A stretch of 64,000 nt of DNA from Marinimicrobium sp050113635. GTDB taxonomy: Bacteria; Pseudomonadota; Gammaproteobacteria; Pseudomonadales; Cellvibrionaceae. Shown here piece by piece: positions 24,977 to 34,986 of the stretch; position 1 is the stretch's first letter, and each line of letters opens with the position of its first letter. A program made the position numbers and the translations under genes. The stretch covers positions 1-64,000 of the forward strand of contig NZ_JBNJLT010000005.1 of the NCBI RefSeq assembly GCF_050113635.1, read 5' to 3'. The notes under the pieces are model-generated. The model saw nothing but the letters and a program-made list of their open reading frames with translations, ran no database searches and had not been told where the DNA came from.

Positions 24977-25843
24977 TCAGCCCTTCAGGAACTGTAAAAA
25001 TACTCGCGCCGCGTTGTTCAGACTTCGTTGTCGGTGGTGAATCGCGCCAAGGTGGCGAGTGAGCACCACATCTTCCAGCGGCAGGGGCTGAACGAGGCCG
25101 TCGCCGGAGAGGGTTTGCGGCAACACCCCCCAGCCCAGCCCAATGGAGACCATCATTTTCAGAGTGTCCAGATGATTGGCGACCATGCCGATATCCAGAG
25201 ACAGTGCCTCGGCGTCGAACAACTGTTGCACCAACCGAGTCGTGTAAGTACCGCTATCCGGAAGGATGGCCTGCCAGGGTGACAGGTCGGCCAGCGTCAT
25301 GCGGTCGTGCTCGGCAAGAGGGTGGTTGTGGGCGACCACAAAGTCCAGTTGATCCCGCCAGATAATATCTTCGGCAATGTGGGGATCTGACTCCGGGGCC
25401 AGCGTCACAATCCCTAAATCGAAACGCCCTTGCAACACTTCATGATAGGCCTGCTCGGAGTCGAGAAAGTGCAGGTCGAGTTTGACCTCGGGGTACCGCT
25501 CGGTGAAGTGTCGCAGCGTGGGGGGCAGGCGGTGTAAACCGATGTGGTGGCTGGTGGCAATGCTCAGTTGGCCGCGCACCTCTCCTTGCAAGTCCATGAT
25601 GGCGCGCTCGGCATCCGCGACTTCCTGCAAAATGCGCCGAGCGTTGGGTAACAGGGACACACCCGCGTGCGTCAGGCTGATTTTCCGACCGACGCGGTCA
25701 AACAGCGGGGTATCGAGTTGCTGTTCCAGTGTCGCAATGCGCTTGCTAATCGCCGGTTGCGTCAAATGCAACCGCTGCCCGGCGGCGGAAAAGGAGCCGG
25801 TTTCGGCCACGGCGACAAAGGCGTGAAGGTGTTGGGTATCCAT
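24977..25843 (-). CDS. LysR-family transcriptional regulator
   Basis: 288 aa. N-terminal winged helix-turn-helix (about 1-60: FVAVAETGSFSAAGQRLHLTQPAISKRI) and a type-2 periplasmic-binding-like effector domain. Divergent from leuCDB with a shared 129-bp region, so it is a candidate regulator of leucine biosynthesis; this is inference from position. It could instead act elsewhere. Confidence 0.88.
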   Translation of the reverse strand: MDTQHLHAFVAVAETGSFSAAGQRLHLTQPAISKRIATLEQQLDTPLFDRVGRKISLTHAGVSLLPNARRILQEVADAERAIMDLQGEVRGQLSIATSHHIGLHRLPPTLRHFTERYPEVKLDLHFLDSEQAYHEVLQGRFDLGIVTLAPESDPHIAEDIIWRDQLDFVVAHNHPLAEHDRMTLADLSPWQAILPDSGTYTTRLVQQLFDAEALSLDIGMVANHLDTLKMMVSIGLGWGVLPQTLSGDGLVQPLPLEDVVLTRHLGAIHHRQRSLNNAARVFLQFLKG

Positions 25844-25857
25844 GATCTCAGTTTATC

Positions 25858-25874
25858 CATTCCATTTGGGAATG
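25858..25874. promoter_or_regulatory. inverted repeat in LysR/leuC control region
   Basis: CATTCC-N5-GGAATG, a perfect 6-bp inverted repeat 15 bp upstream of the LysR start. An AT-rich tract follows toward leuC. Position fits LysR autoregulation. Confidence 0.45.
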
Positions 25875-25972
25875 CAATACATAAAAATTATAAATTTGTT
25901 TTATTGGTTGGTCGCTTTTACAATAGTTTCACCGCGATTAGTTAAGTGCAAAACATCAGTGGAATCAATTGT

Positions 25973-27409
25973 ATGAGCGCCAGAACTCTTTACGACAAAT
26001 TATGGGACGCCCACCTCGTGCAAGAGCGCGACGATGGCTCCGCATTGATTTATATTGACCGGCATATTATCCATGAGGTGACGTCTCCGCAGGCCTTTGA
26101 AGGTCTGCGTCTGGCGGGCCGCAAACCCTGGCGGGCGGATTCCATATTGGCCACGCCTGACCATAACGTACCGACGACCGCGAAAGAGCGCGCCTCCGGC
26201 GTCTCCGGTATTCAGGACCCCGTTTCCCTCATCCAGGTAAAAACCCTGGATGACAATTGCGACGAGTTCGGCATTACCGAGTACAAAATTAACGATCACC
26301 GGCAGGGCATCGTGCATGTCATCGGCCCTGAGTCCGGCGCGAGTCTGCCCGGCATGACGATCGTTTGTGGCGATTCGCACACGGCCACAAATGGGGCGCT
26401 CGGGGCGCTCGCGCATGGCATTGGCACCAGCGAGGTGGAACATGTCATGGCCACCCAGTGCCTGGTGGCCAAGAAAATGAAAAACATGCTGATCAAAGTG
26501 GACGGCACCCTCAATCCGGGTGTCACCGCCAAGGATGTGGTATTGGCGATCATCGGGAAGATCGGTACCGCCGGGGGCACCGGTTACGCCATTGAATTTG
26601 GCGGTGACGTCTTCCGGGATATGAGCATGGAAGGGCGCATGACGGTTTGCAATATGGCAATCGAGGCCGGTGCCCGTGCCGGCATGGTGGCAGTGGACCA
26701 AACGACCATCGATTACGTCGAAGGGCGTCCTTACGCGCCCAAGGGCGAGGACTGGGAAAAAGCCGTGGCGGCATGGCGAGACCTGAAAAGTGATGAGGGC
26801 GCCCCATTTGATCAAGTGGTGGAAATGCGCGGTGAAGACATTCGGCCTCAGGTCAGCTGGGGAACCTCGCCGGACATGGTGGTTTCCATTGACGACCAGG
26901 TTCCCGACCCCGAACGTGAAAATGATCCAGTCAAGCGCGAAAGCATGAAGCGGGCCTTGCAGTACATGGGTTTGCAAGCCAACCAGCCTGTGCGTTCCAT
27001 CAAGCTGGACCGTGTTTTTATCGGTTCATGTACCAATTCCCGTATTGAAGACATTCGGGCGGCGGCTTCGGTGGTAAAAGGGCATCGCAAAGCCGACAGC
27101 GTGATCGAGGCTATCGTTGTGCCAGGTTCGGGTACGGTCAAGGCGCAGGCTGAGAAAGAAGGGTTGCATCAGATTTTTATTGACGCCGGCATTGAGTGGC
27201 GCGAGCCAGGCTGCTCCATGTGTCTCGCCATGAACGCTGACAAGCTTGGCGCGGGCGAGCATTGCGCCTCCACGTCCAACCGCAACTTTGAAGGGCGTCA
27301 GGGGTATGGCGGCCGCACCCATCTTGTCAGTCCGGCCATGGCGGCTGCGGCGGCGATTGCAGGCCATTTTGTTGATGTGACCGATATTACCGGAGGACAA
27401 GCCGCGTGA
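25973..27409 (+). CDS. leuC: 3-isopropylmalate dehydratase large subunit
   Basis: 478 aa from ATG 25973 (an in-frame GTG at 25946 would add nine unlikely residues). Aconitase-fold enzyme isomerising 2- to 3-isopropylmalate with LeuD. The 4Fe-4S ligands are in IGSCTNSR and EPGCSMCLAMN. Overlaps leuD by GTGA. Confidence 0.97.
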   Translation: MSARTLYDKLWDAHLVQERDDGSALIYIDRHIIHEVTSPQAFEGLRLAGRKPWRADSILATPDHNVPTTAKERASGVSGIQDPVSLIQVKTLDDNCDEFGITEYKINDHRQGIVHVIGPESGASLPGMTIVCGDSHTATNGALGALAHGIGTSEVEHVMATQCLVAKKMKNMLIKVDGTLNPGVTAKDVVLAIIGKIGTAGGTGYAIEFGGDVFRDMSMEGRMTVCNMAIEAGARAGMVAVDQTTIDYVEGRPYAPKGEDWEKAVAAWRDLKSDEGAPFDQVVEMRGEDIRPQVSWGTSPDMVVSIDDQVPDPERENDPVKRESMKRALQYMGLQANQPVRSIKLDRVFIGSCTNSRIEDIRAAASVVKGHRKADSVIEAIVVPGSGTVKAQAEKEGLHQIFIDAGIEWREPGCSMCLAMNADKLGAGEHCASTSNRNFEGRQGYGGRTHLVSPAMAAAAAIAGHFVDVTDITGGQAA

Positions 27410-28053
27410 AATCCTTTACTCAAATGACCGGCATTGCCGCGCCTATGGATCGGGCTAACGTCGATACCGATATGATTATTCCCAAGCAGTTTTTGAAATC
27501 CATCAAACGTACCGGTTTCGGTAAAAACCTGTTTGATGAGCTTCGGTATCTGGACGAAGGAAAGCCCGACCAGGATTGTAGTGGCCGCCCATTAAACCCG
27601 GATTTTCCGCTGAATTTTGAGCGCTACCAGGGGGCAACTGTGTTGTTGGCTCGCGAAAATTTTGGTTGCGGTTCGAGTCGCGAGCATGCGCCCTGGGCAC
27701 TGGACGATTACGGCTTTCGGTGCGTCATTGCTCCCAGTTTTGCGGAAATCTTCTACAACAACTGCTTCAAAAACGGATTGTTGCCGATCGTGCTTGAGGC
27801 AGACATTGTCGATCAGCTTTTTCGGGAGATGTACGCCGAAGAGGGCTATCAGTTGACGGTGGATCTCCATGGCCAAGCGGTGAAGACACCTGGCGGCGAG
27901 TCCTTTAGCTTCGAGATTGATGAGTTTCGCAAACATTGTTTGCTTAACGGTCTGGATGATATTGGCTTGACGCTGGAGCAGGCCGAGGCCATCAAAGCCT
28001 ATGAAGCTCAACGACGACAGGACGCTCCCTGGCTGTTCGATGGCCTGCGCTAG
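27406..28053 (+). CDS. leuD: 3-isopropylmalate dehydratase small subunit
   Basis: 215 aa, GTG start. Swivelling domain of the isomerase: NVDTDMIIPKQFLK near the N-terminus and FGCGSSREHAPWAL in the middle. Translationally coupled to leuC. Confidence 0.97.
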   Translation: MKSFTQMTGIAAPMDRANVDTDMIIPKQFLKSIKRTGFGKNLFDELRYLDEGKPDQDCSGRPLNPDFPLNFERYQGATVLLARENFGCGSSREHAPWALDDYGFRCVIAPSFAEIFYNNCFKNGLLPIVLEADIVDQLFREMYAEEGYQLTVDLHGQAVKTPGGESFSFEIDEFRKHCLLNGLDDIGLTLEQAEAIKAYEAQRRQDAPWLFDGLR

Positions 28054-28098
28054 TGTCGGCCAGCGCTCACGCTTAATCACGCAAACAGGAGAAAGGTA

Positions 28099-29178
28099 GT
28101 GGGAAAACAGATTTTGTTATTGCCGGGCGATGGTATTGGCCCGGAGATCGTAGCCGAGGCCGCCAAAGTGCTGGATGTGGTCAATGATCAGTATGATCTG
28201 GGGCTGACGTTTGAAGAAGACTTGATGGGTGGATGTTCCATCGACGAACATGGGGTGCCTTTGTCCGACGAGGCGCTGGAGAAAGCCCGGCAATCCGATG
28301 CCATTTTGCTCGGGGCTGTTGGCGGGCCGCAATGGGATAAGCTGGATCGTGCCATTCGTCCCGAGAAAGGATTGTTGAAAATCCGTTCCTCACTGGAGCT
28401 CTACGCCAACTTGCGACCTGCGATGTTGTATCCGCAACTGGTGGAGGCCTCCAGCTTGAAACCGGATGTAGTCTCCGGGCTGGATATTCTTATCGTTCGA
28501 GAGTTGACCGGCGGCATTTATTTTGGCGAGCCGCGCGGAATCCGGATGCTGGATAATGGCGAGCGCGAGGGTTTCAACACCTACAAATACAGCGAAAGTG
28601 AAATCGAGCGAATCGGGCGCACGGCGTTCGAGATGGCACGCAAACGCCACGGTAAAGTGTGCTCGGTGGACAAAGCCAACGTGCTGGAAGCGACCATGCT
28701 CTGGCGTGAAGTCATGGAGCGCCTTGCGCCGGAGTACCCGGACGTCGAACTGTCCCATATGTATGTGGACAATGCGGCCATGCAGCTGGTGCGAGCGCCG
28801 AAGCAGTTTGATGTGATCGTCACGGGTAATATGTTTGGCGACATCCTTTCCGATGCCGCCGCGATGTTGACCGGGTCCATTGGTATGCTGCCGTCTGCTT
28901 CACTGGATAAAAACGGGCGCGGTATGTACGAACCCTGTCACGGATCGGCGCCGGATATTGCCGGGCAAGGCATAGCCAACCCGCTGGCGACGATACTGTC
29001 CGCCGCCATGATGTTGCGTTATTCTCTGTCCATGACCGAAGCCGCCGATGCCATTGAGGCGGCGGTGGGCAAAGTGCTGGATCAGGGGTTGCGCACAGCG
29101 GATATTGTCACCGAAGGCGGTCGCAAAGTATCCACCCGGGAAATGGGCGATGCCGTGGTCGCCGCGCTGAAAAGCTGA
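28099..29178 (+). CDS. leuB: 3-isopropylmalate dehydrogenase
   Basis: 359 aa, GTG start behind a clear aggagaaagg ribosome binding site. Oxidises and decarboxylates 3-isopropylmalate using NAD+. LLPGDGIGPEI, VRELTGGIYFG and NMFGDILSDAA motifs are all present. 45 bp after leuD. Confidence 0.97.
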   Translation: MGKQILLLPGDGIGPEIVAEAAKVLDVVNDQYDLGLTFEEDLMGGCSIDEHGVPLSDEALEKARQSDAILLGAVGGPQWDKLDRAIRPEKGLLKIRSSLELYANLRPAMLYPQLVEASSLKPDVVSGLDILIVRELTGGIYFGEPRGIRMLDNGEREGFNTYKYSESEIERIGRTAFEMARKRHGKVCSVDKANVLEATMLWREVMERLAPEYPDVELSHMYVDNAAMQLVRAPKQFDVIVTGNMFGDILSDAAAMLTGSIGMLPSASLDKNGRGMYEPCHGSAPDIAGQGIANPLATILSAAMMLRYSLSMTEAADAIEAAVGKVLDQGLRTADIVTEGGRKVSTREMGDAVVAALKS

Positions 29179-29245
29179 AGCGGCTTTCGGCAGCGGTCGG
29201 GAAAATACCACTCAGAATTCACTCACTGAAAAAGAGAGAAAGATT

Positions 29246-30355
29246 ATGAAAGTAGGTTTTATCGGATGGCGAGGTATGGTCGGTTCTGTGCTGATGGAGC
29301 GCATGCAGGCAGAGAATGATTTTGCGGACATTGAGCCGGTGTTTTTCTCGACCTCCAATGCCGGTGGTAAAGCCCCTGCGGTAGTGGATGGTGTGCCACC
29401 GCTGAAAGACGCCTTTGACCTGGAAGCGCTAAAGGGGCTGGATGCTATTGTGACCTGTCAGGGGGGCGACTACACCACCCAGGTGTTTGGTAAACTGAGA
29501 GAGAGTGGTTGGGACGGCTACTGGATTGACGCCGCCTCGACGTTGCGGATGGACGATAGCGCCGCGCTGGTGCTCGATCCGGTAAACCTGGACGTGATCA
29601 AAGACAGCATTGCCAAAGGGGTCAAGAATTACATCGGTGGCAACTGTACTGTGAGCCTGATGTTGATGGGCCTGGGTGGCCTGTTTCGGAACGACCTGGT
29701 GGAGTGGGTATCCGCGATGACGTACCAGGCCGCCAGTGGTGCGGGCGCTCAAAATATGCGTGAACTGCTGACGCAAATGGGTACGCTGCGTGACGCTGTG
29801 GCAGACGAGTTGGCCGATCCGGCGTCGGCCATCCTGGACATTGACCGGAAAGTGGCGGCGTCAATGCGCAGTGACGATTTTCCGACTGAGCATTTCGGGG
29901 CACCATTGGCGGGCAGTTTGCTGCCGTTTATCGATAAGCAGCTTGAGAACCGTCAAAGTAAAGAAGAGTGGAAGGGGCATGTAGAGACGAACAAAATCCT
30001 GGGTCGCGGGGAAAACCCGGTGCCGATTGATGGCCTTTGCGTTCGTGTCGGTGCCATGCGCTGCCACAGCCAGGCTCTGACGCTCAAACTGAAGAAAGAT
30101 GTGCCGCTGGATGAAATCGAGCAAATGCTGGCGGAAGCCAACGAGTGGGCCAAGGTGGTTCCCAATGAGCGAGAGGCCACGTTGCGCGACTTGACACCGA
30201 CGGCGGTGACGGGAACCCTGACGGTACCTGTAGGGCGGTTGCGCAAAATGAACATGGGGCCCCAGTACCTGTCCGCGTTTACCGTTGGGGACCAGTTGCT
30301 GTGGGGTGCAGCGGAGCCGCTGCGTCGCGTATTGCGGATCCTCAAGGAAGCCTGA
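29246..30355 (+). CDS. asd: aspartate-semialdehyde dehydrogenase
   Basis: 369 aa. Reduces aspartyl phosphate to the semialdehyde, feeding Lys, Met, Thr and diaminopimelate synthesis. Nucleotide-binding start KVGFIGWRGMVGS and catalytic Cys134 in GGNCTVSLM match the gammaproteobacterial type. Followed by a strong terminator. Confidence 0.97.
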   Translation: MKVGFIGWRGMVGSVLMERMQAENDFADIEPVFFSTSNAGGKAPAVVDGVPPLKDAFDLEALKGLDAIVTCQGGDYTTQVFGKLRESGWDGYWIDAASTLRMDDSAALVLDPVNLDVIKDSIAKGVKNYIGGNCTVSLMLMGLGGLFRNDLVEWVSAMTYQAASGAGAQNMRELLTQMGTLRDAVADELADPASAILDIDRKVAASMRSDDFPTEHFGAPLAGSLLPFIDKQLENRQSKEEWKGHVETNKILGRGENPVPIDGLCVRVGAMRCHSQALTLKLKKDVPLDEIEQMLAEANEWAKVVPNEREATLRDLTPTAVTGTLTVPVGRLRKMNMGPQYLSAFTVGDQLLWGAAEPLRRVLRILKEA

Positions 30356-30387
30356 TACCCATTCGTTAGTCGAATCGACCGACGGAA

Positions 30388-30425
30388 AAGACCCCGCCAA
30401 CCGCTCTGTTGGCGGGGTCTTTTTG
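30388..30425 (+). terminator. rho-independent terminator after asd
   Basis: Eleven-bp stem (gaccccgccaa / ttggcggggtc) followed by TTTTT. Confidence 0.95.
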
Positions 30426-30692
30426 TCTAGCGGGGACACAAAAGGGAGGGGGTTTTTGTGCGACGGTGCAAAGAATGTATAAAAACATGCCAGAAACACG
30501 GCGAGGGCGGAGGCTGGAGTGTTGATAAAAGGCTACGTATAATGAATACTTACCGCCATTAGTGAAGAACTATTCTAGGTTTATTGACTCCTGCTCAGCG
30601 AATTCAGGTTCACCGTGCCACAAAAATCGACGGGAAAGTCGATGACTTCAGTCGGGCACAAGGGGACCAGGGAGATAATAAAGGATCATCCT
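30426..30692 (+). promoter_or_regulatory. fimV upstream region
   Basis: Contains a TATAAT (30538-30543) with no convincing -35, a small hairpin atcgac/gtcgat (30626-30643), and the ribosome binding site aagga (30681-30685) inside the short palindrome aggatcatcct. No ORF is believable. Confidence 0.4.
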
Positions 30693-33600
30693 ATGCATCT
30701 GCTTCGTCAGCTGGTTTTTGTCTTGGGGTTGGCTACCTTGTTGGTCTCTCAGCCAGGGTTCGCCTTGGGGCTGGGCAATTCCGAGCTACACTCGGCACTC
30801 AATCAGCCATTTCGTGCTGATATTCAGCTCACTAACCTGCGTGATTTGAGCGGGGATGAGATTATCGTGCGCCTGGCGTCCACCGCGGACTTCCAAAGGG
30901 CCGGTATTGAGCGCCTGGAGTTCTACAACCAGCTGCAGTTTGAGGTCCAGCTCGACGCACCCGGCGGTCCGCTGGTTCGGGTCACCTCCCGTGAGCCTGT
31001 GCGCGAGCCCTACATGAACTTTCTGGTGGAGGCCCGCTGGGCCAGTGGAAGGTTGCTGCGGGAGTATACGTTCCTGCTGGACCTGCCGACCTTTGATGAC
31101 GAGCAGCAAACGTCTCCCGTGCAGGCCGTAAGCCCGGGCGAAGCGCAGCAGCGGTCCTCAGGCCGTCGCGCGACGTCTTCCCAGGATCCCGCGTCGCAGC
31201 CATCTCGCACCGAATCCGGTGGAACGCGCTCCAGTGGCGGCAGTGATACCTATCGCGTCAACGCAAACGATACGCTGTGGGAAATCGCCTTACGGGCTCG
31301 CCCGGACCGAGATCTGTCGGTGCAACAAACCATGCTGGCTATTCAGCGTGAAAATCCGGAAGCCTTTATCAACGGCAATATCAACTTGTTGAGGGAAGGA
31401 CAGGTATTGCGTCTGCCCGACCGGGATCAAATCCTGCGGGAGAACCGGCAAGGCGCCGTGCGTGAAGTCGCTCAACAAAATCGTGAGTGGTCCGGCGGGA
31501 CACTGGGTGCCCAGCTTGACGCGGGTCAACGCTCTGGTAGTGCGCCGCGAGAGTCTTCCGGTATGTCCGGCCAGGTGCGGTTGGCGGCCCCAACGCAAAA
31601 TGGTAGTGGTGAGTCAGGCCAGAGCGGCGGGCAAAGTACGGATTCGGGAGCCGAGGTGGAAGCGGAGCTGGCCGGGGCTCGTGAAGAACTGGATAAAAGT
31701 CGTCGGGAAAACCGCGAACTGGCGTCGCGGGTAGAGGAGCTCGAAGCGCAAATTGAAACCATGGAAAGCCTGATCGAAGCCTCTAACGAGCAGTTGCGCG
31801 CTCTTCAGGCCACTGCACGTCAGAATCAGGATGCGGAAGAGCCGTCACGTGATGACAGTGCCGACACCCAGGCGTCGGCAGAGAATACCGGCAATGTATC
31901 GTCAGAGGGTGATTCGCAGGCTGATCCTCAGGTAGATGCTGAGGTAGGTGCTGAGGTAGATAGCGCTGAAGTGGCCACCTCCTCGGACGACCGGGGTAAG
32001 CGGGTAGTGCGTTCCGCTCCAAAGCCAAAGACGTTAGTGGACCATGTAATGGACAACCTGTTGTGGGTGGGTCTTGGCGTATTGGGGCTGTTGATAGTGA
32101 TCTTGTTGGCAGTGCGTCGCCGCCAGTCCTCGCCATCGAACGACGGAAGCAACGGCCACTTTGAGGACACTGACACTGATGAGCCGCTGGATCCGGCCTT
32201 CACTGAAGACGATTACGCTGCTTTCCAGGCAGAGCAGGAGACGATGGAAGTGGGAGAGGACCGCCTGGATGATGCCTCCGAGAAAGACGACACTTCCGAC
32301 ATGGCGCCAGACGATTGGAATGAGGCCATTGAGGAGCCCGAGGTCGAGGCGGAAACAGGCGACGTTGTCGGTGAAGCGGATATCTATATTGCCTATGGCA
32401 AACTGGATCAGGCCGAAGAGTTGCTGTTGAAAGCGTTGGATAAAGAGCCGGACTCTCCGGCAATCCGCTCCAAGCTGCTGGAGATATACGCCGAAAATCG
32501 TGACGTACGCTCCTTTGATCACCATTATGCGGCGCTTTTGGAGACTGGGGATCGGGACGCTATTCAACGTGCGTCCGAGCTGCGCGAGACGATTCCCGGG
32601 GCGGGCGAATTTGACGTGTCTGCGCTGGAGCCATCCGGCGAGCCGGAATCCGCAGCGGTTACGCTGACGCACGATGAGGAACGCTCTGAGGCCGGTGAGG
32701 ACAGTGAGTTTGATCTTGGGCTGGATGACGATTTTGAGTTTGACCTGGACGAGGAGCCGAAGTCCGAGGCGTCCATCACCGATGATGGCGCGGTGAAGGC
32801 GTCCGCTGAGGGTGATGACTTCTCCTTCGATGAGATCGATGGTGACATCGATGGCGACCTGGACTTTACTCTGGATGAAAGTGATGACAACGCCGTTACC
32901 TTAACGGAACGTGACCGTGCAGAAGGTGACCGTGCAGAAGGCGACCGCACAGAGGAAGACCGCACCGAGGAAGACCGCACCGAGGAAGAGAGTGACGACT
33001 TCCCCGAGCTGGATCTCAAACTGGACGAGGGAGACTTTGCTCTCTCCGACAGTGCTGATCAGCGCTCTGCCCAATCACCTGAGGCGTCCGAGCTTGATGA
33101 CTGGGAATTCGATTTTGAGACCGACGCTGCTGATGGCGATCGTTTAGAGGCACTGGACGACGAATTGTCATTGCTTGACGACTCCCCAGAAGCGTCTGAC
33201 GAGCCCAAAGCACAGGCTGATACGAGCGACCTGGGGTTTTCCCTGGAAGAAGATGCTGAAGATGAGTTGACCTTGAGTGACACTGACTTCGACAGTGCCG
33301 CCACCACAGAGGATGAGCAGGCCGCGGCCTCTGAAGGTCTCGCCGATCTGGACGACGAGGAAGCGTTTACTGAAGATTGGTCGGCATCCCAAAGTGATCG
33401 CGAACCTGAAAGCGGTCTTGAACCCGAAGCAGAAACCAGGCTCGAGCAAGAACTTCCCGCTGAGGAAGAGGCCACATCCCCCGAAGCGGAGGATGACCTG
33501 GACCTCGACAGTCTGGATATGGGTGACATGGATCTATCATCGCTGGATGAAGAGATGAGCGATCTGGACGCCGATCTGGAAAACCGGGACGAACAGGAAG

Positions 33601-33899
33601 CCGAACCGCCGGCGGTGGAAGACGATCTCTCCGTGCAGGGCGGCGATTCGTCGGACGATATCCTCCCTGAAGACTACACACAGAGTGAGGCGGATCTGAT
33701 TGACGACGAGGACATGGATGCCGAGCTGGACTTTCTGGCTGACGCGGATGAAGCCGCTACCAAGCTGGATCTGGCTCGTGCCTACATCGATATGGGAGAC
33801 ACGGATGGTGCTCGCGATATCCTGGAAGAAGTTCGCGAGGAAGGCAATGAGGATCAGCGTAAAGAAGCCGACGAGCTGCTGGGACGCATTATCACCTGA
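30693..33899 (+). CDS. fimV: FimV motility/pilus-assembly hub protein
   Basis: 1068 aa from ATG 30693; an upstream in-frame start lacks a signal peptide at its N-terminus. Order: signal peptide (1-25), FimV N-terminal domain (to about 115), LysM (about 184-244, TYRVNANDTLWEIA), Q/S-rich linker and coiled coil (about 320-375), one membrane helix (about 449-474), TPR-like helices (about 560-600), a very long Asp/Glu-rich cytoplasmic region, and the conserved FimV C-terminal domain (about 1015-1067, KLDLARAYIDMGD). Needed in Pseudomonas for type IV pili and polar localisation. The acidic region carries a 15-bp minisatellite. Confidence 0.93.
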   Translation: MHLLRQLVFVLGLATLLVSQPGFALGLGNSELHSALNQPFRADIQLTNLRDLSGDEIIVRLASTADFQRAGIERLEFYNQLQFEVQLDAPGGPLVRVTSREPVREPYMNFLVEARWASGRLLREYTFLLDLPTFDDEQQTSPVQAVSPGEAQQRSSGRRATSSQDPASQPSRTESGGTRSSGGSDTYRVNANDTLWEIALRARPDRDLSVQQTMLAIQRENPEAFINGNINLLREGQVLRLPDRDQILRENRQGAVREVAQQNREWSGGTLGAQLDAGQRSGSAPRESSGMSGQVRLAAPTQNGSGESGQSGGQSTDSGAEVEAELAGAREELDKSRRENRELASRVEELEAQIETMESLIEASNEQLRALQATARQNQDAEEPSRDDSADTQASAENTGNVSSEGDSQADPQVDAEVGAEVDSAEVATSSDDRGKRVVRSAPKPKTLVDHVMDNLLWVGLGVLGLLIVILLAVRRRQSSPSNDGSNGHFEDTDTDEPLDPAFTEDDYAAFQAEQETMEVGEDRLDDASEKDDTSDMAPDDWNEAIEEPEVEAETGDVVGEADIYIAYGKLDQAEELLLKALDKEPDSPAIRSKLLEIYAENRDVRSFDHHYAALLETGDRDAIQRASELRETIPGAGEFDVSALEPSGEPESAAVTLTHDEERSEAGEDSEFDLGLDDDFEFDLDEEPKSEASITDDGAVKASAEGDDFSFDEIDGDIDGDLDFTLDESDDNAVTLTERDRAEGDRAEGDRTEEDRTEEDRTEEESDDFPELDLKLDEGDFALSDSADQRSAQSPEASELDDWEFDFETDAADGDRLEALDDELSLLDDSPEASDEPKAQADTSDLGFSLEEDAEDELTLSDTDFDSAATTEDEQAAASEGLADLDDEEAFTEDWSASQSDREPESGLEPEAETRLEQELPAEEEATSPEAEDDLDLDSLDMGDMDLSSLDEEMSDLDADLENRDEQEAEPPAVEDDLSVQGGDSSDDILPEDYTQSEADLIDDEDMDAELDFLADADEAATKLDLARAYIDMGDTDGARDILEEVREEGNEDQRKEADELLGRIIT
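32913..32987 (+). repeat. 15-bp minisatellite inside fimV
   Basis: Five in-frame units starting at 32913, 32928, 32943, 32958 and 32973 encode D-R-(A/T)-E-(G/E). Units 4 and 5 are identical at the DNA level, suggesting recent slippage. Unit number can change without breaking the frame. Confidence 0.9.
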
Positions 33900-33919
33900 T
33901 TTCGTCGAAAGCTCGCCGA

Positions 33920-33951
33920 CAAAGCCTTGTGTCGTTGGACGCAAGGCTTTG
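33920..33951 (+). terminator. hairpin after fimV
   Basis: caaagccttg / caaggctttg, a perfect 10-bp stem with a 12-nt loop; the tail tgttgttt is a weak U-tract. Confidence 0.7.
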
Positions 33952-33962
33952 TTGTTTAAGAA

Positions 33963-34913
33963 ATGCGGCTACCTGAGGGTGGCATTCTGTTAACACCAGA
34001 GAAAGTCTTTCGTCTGATGATTGACCCCGAACATGCTCTCGCTCGGCCCTACGTGCGCAATTCTGAAATCGGGTCTGAAACGCCCTGGCCGGAAGGTATG
34101 CATCGTGTGGCATTGGCGGTGGAGTATCTGGGGTCTCACTATCACGGTTTTCAGACACAGCCGAGCGGTGTGGCGACTGTGCAGCAACATTTGGAGCGGG
34201 CCTTGACGGCGATCGCCAATGAGCCTGTCACCCTGGTTTGCGCCGGGCGCACCGATGCCGGCGTACATGCCACAGGTCAAATCATCCATTTCGATACACT
34301 GGCGGACCGACCGGAAAAAGCCTGGGTTAAAGGAACGCGCGCGCATTTACCTGCTGATATTGGTATTCGATGGGCTCGAACGGTGACGTCGGAGTTCCAT
34401 GCCCGTTTCAGCGCTCACTCTCGAACCTACCGATACCTGATTTCTGATCGAGCGAGCTATTCAGCATTGACCCACCAGCACATCACGTGGTCCCGCAAAC
34501 CGCTGGATGTGGAGGCAATGCATGAGGCGGGCCAGAGCCTGGTGGGAGAGCACGATTTCACCTCGTATCGGGCCAGCCAGTGCCAGGCCCGCAGCCCAGT
34601 GCGCACCATCGAGTATTTACACCTGGCTCGTCGCGGCGAGCTGATCGTTCTGGAGGTCAAAGCCAACGCATTTTTGCATCATATGGTGCGCAATATCGTC
34701 GGGGTGTTGATGGCGATTGGCGCGGGTGAGATGCCGGTGGGGGGCGCTGCTGAGATACTGGCTGCGAAGAATCGCAGCGTCGGCGGGGTTACCGCCCGTC
34801 CTTTTGGGTTATACCTGGTGAATGTCGAGTATCCCAGCCGATTCGGTCTGCCAGCGTGTGAGCCAGGGCCATTGATGATCCCCGAGCCGTTGGGCGGTTT
34901 GCGGCGGAGCTGA
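33963..34913 (+). CDS. truA: tRNA pseudouridine(38-40) synthase TruA
   Basis: 316 aa as read from ATG 33963; the core begins at MHRVALAVEYLG (residue 46), so the true start may be 33963, 34017 or 34098, none with a clear ribosome binding site. The catalytic Asp is in CAGRTDAGVHA; HHMVRNIVG near the C-terminus is conserved. Modifies the anticodon arm of many tRNAs. Confidence 0.94.
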   Translation: MRLPEGGILLTPEKVFRLMIDPEHALARPYVRNSEIGSETPWPEGMHRVALAVEYLGSHYHGFQTQPSGVATVQQHLERALTAIANEPVTLVCAGRTDAGVHATGQIIHFDTLADRPEKAWVKGTRAHLPADIGIRWARTVTSEFHARFSAHSRTYRYLISDRASYSALTHQHITWSRKPLDVEAMHEAGQSLVGEHDFTSYRASQCQARSPVRTIEYLHLARRGELIVLEVKANAFLHHMVRNIVGVLMAIGAGEMPVGGAAEILAAKNRSVGGVTARPFGLYLVNVEYPSRFGLPACEPGPLMIPEPLGGLRRS

Positions 34914-34986
34914 GCACCACTCCTAGGGGCGCAGCAATTCACCCCAATTTCTGCTAGTATTTGCGCTCGGATTTTAGGGGGCTGTT

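Noticed and set aside
34914..34986. Tryptophan attenuator ahead of trpF
   Set aside because: The 73-bp gap has no leader peptide with Trp codons and no terminator/antiterminator pair.
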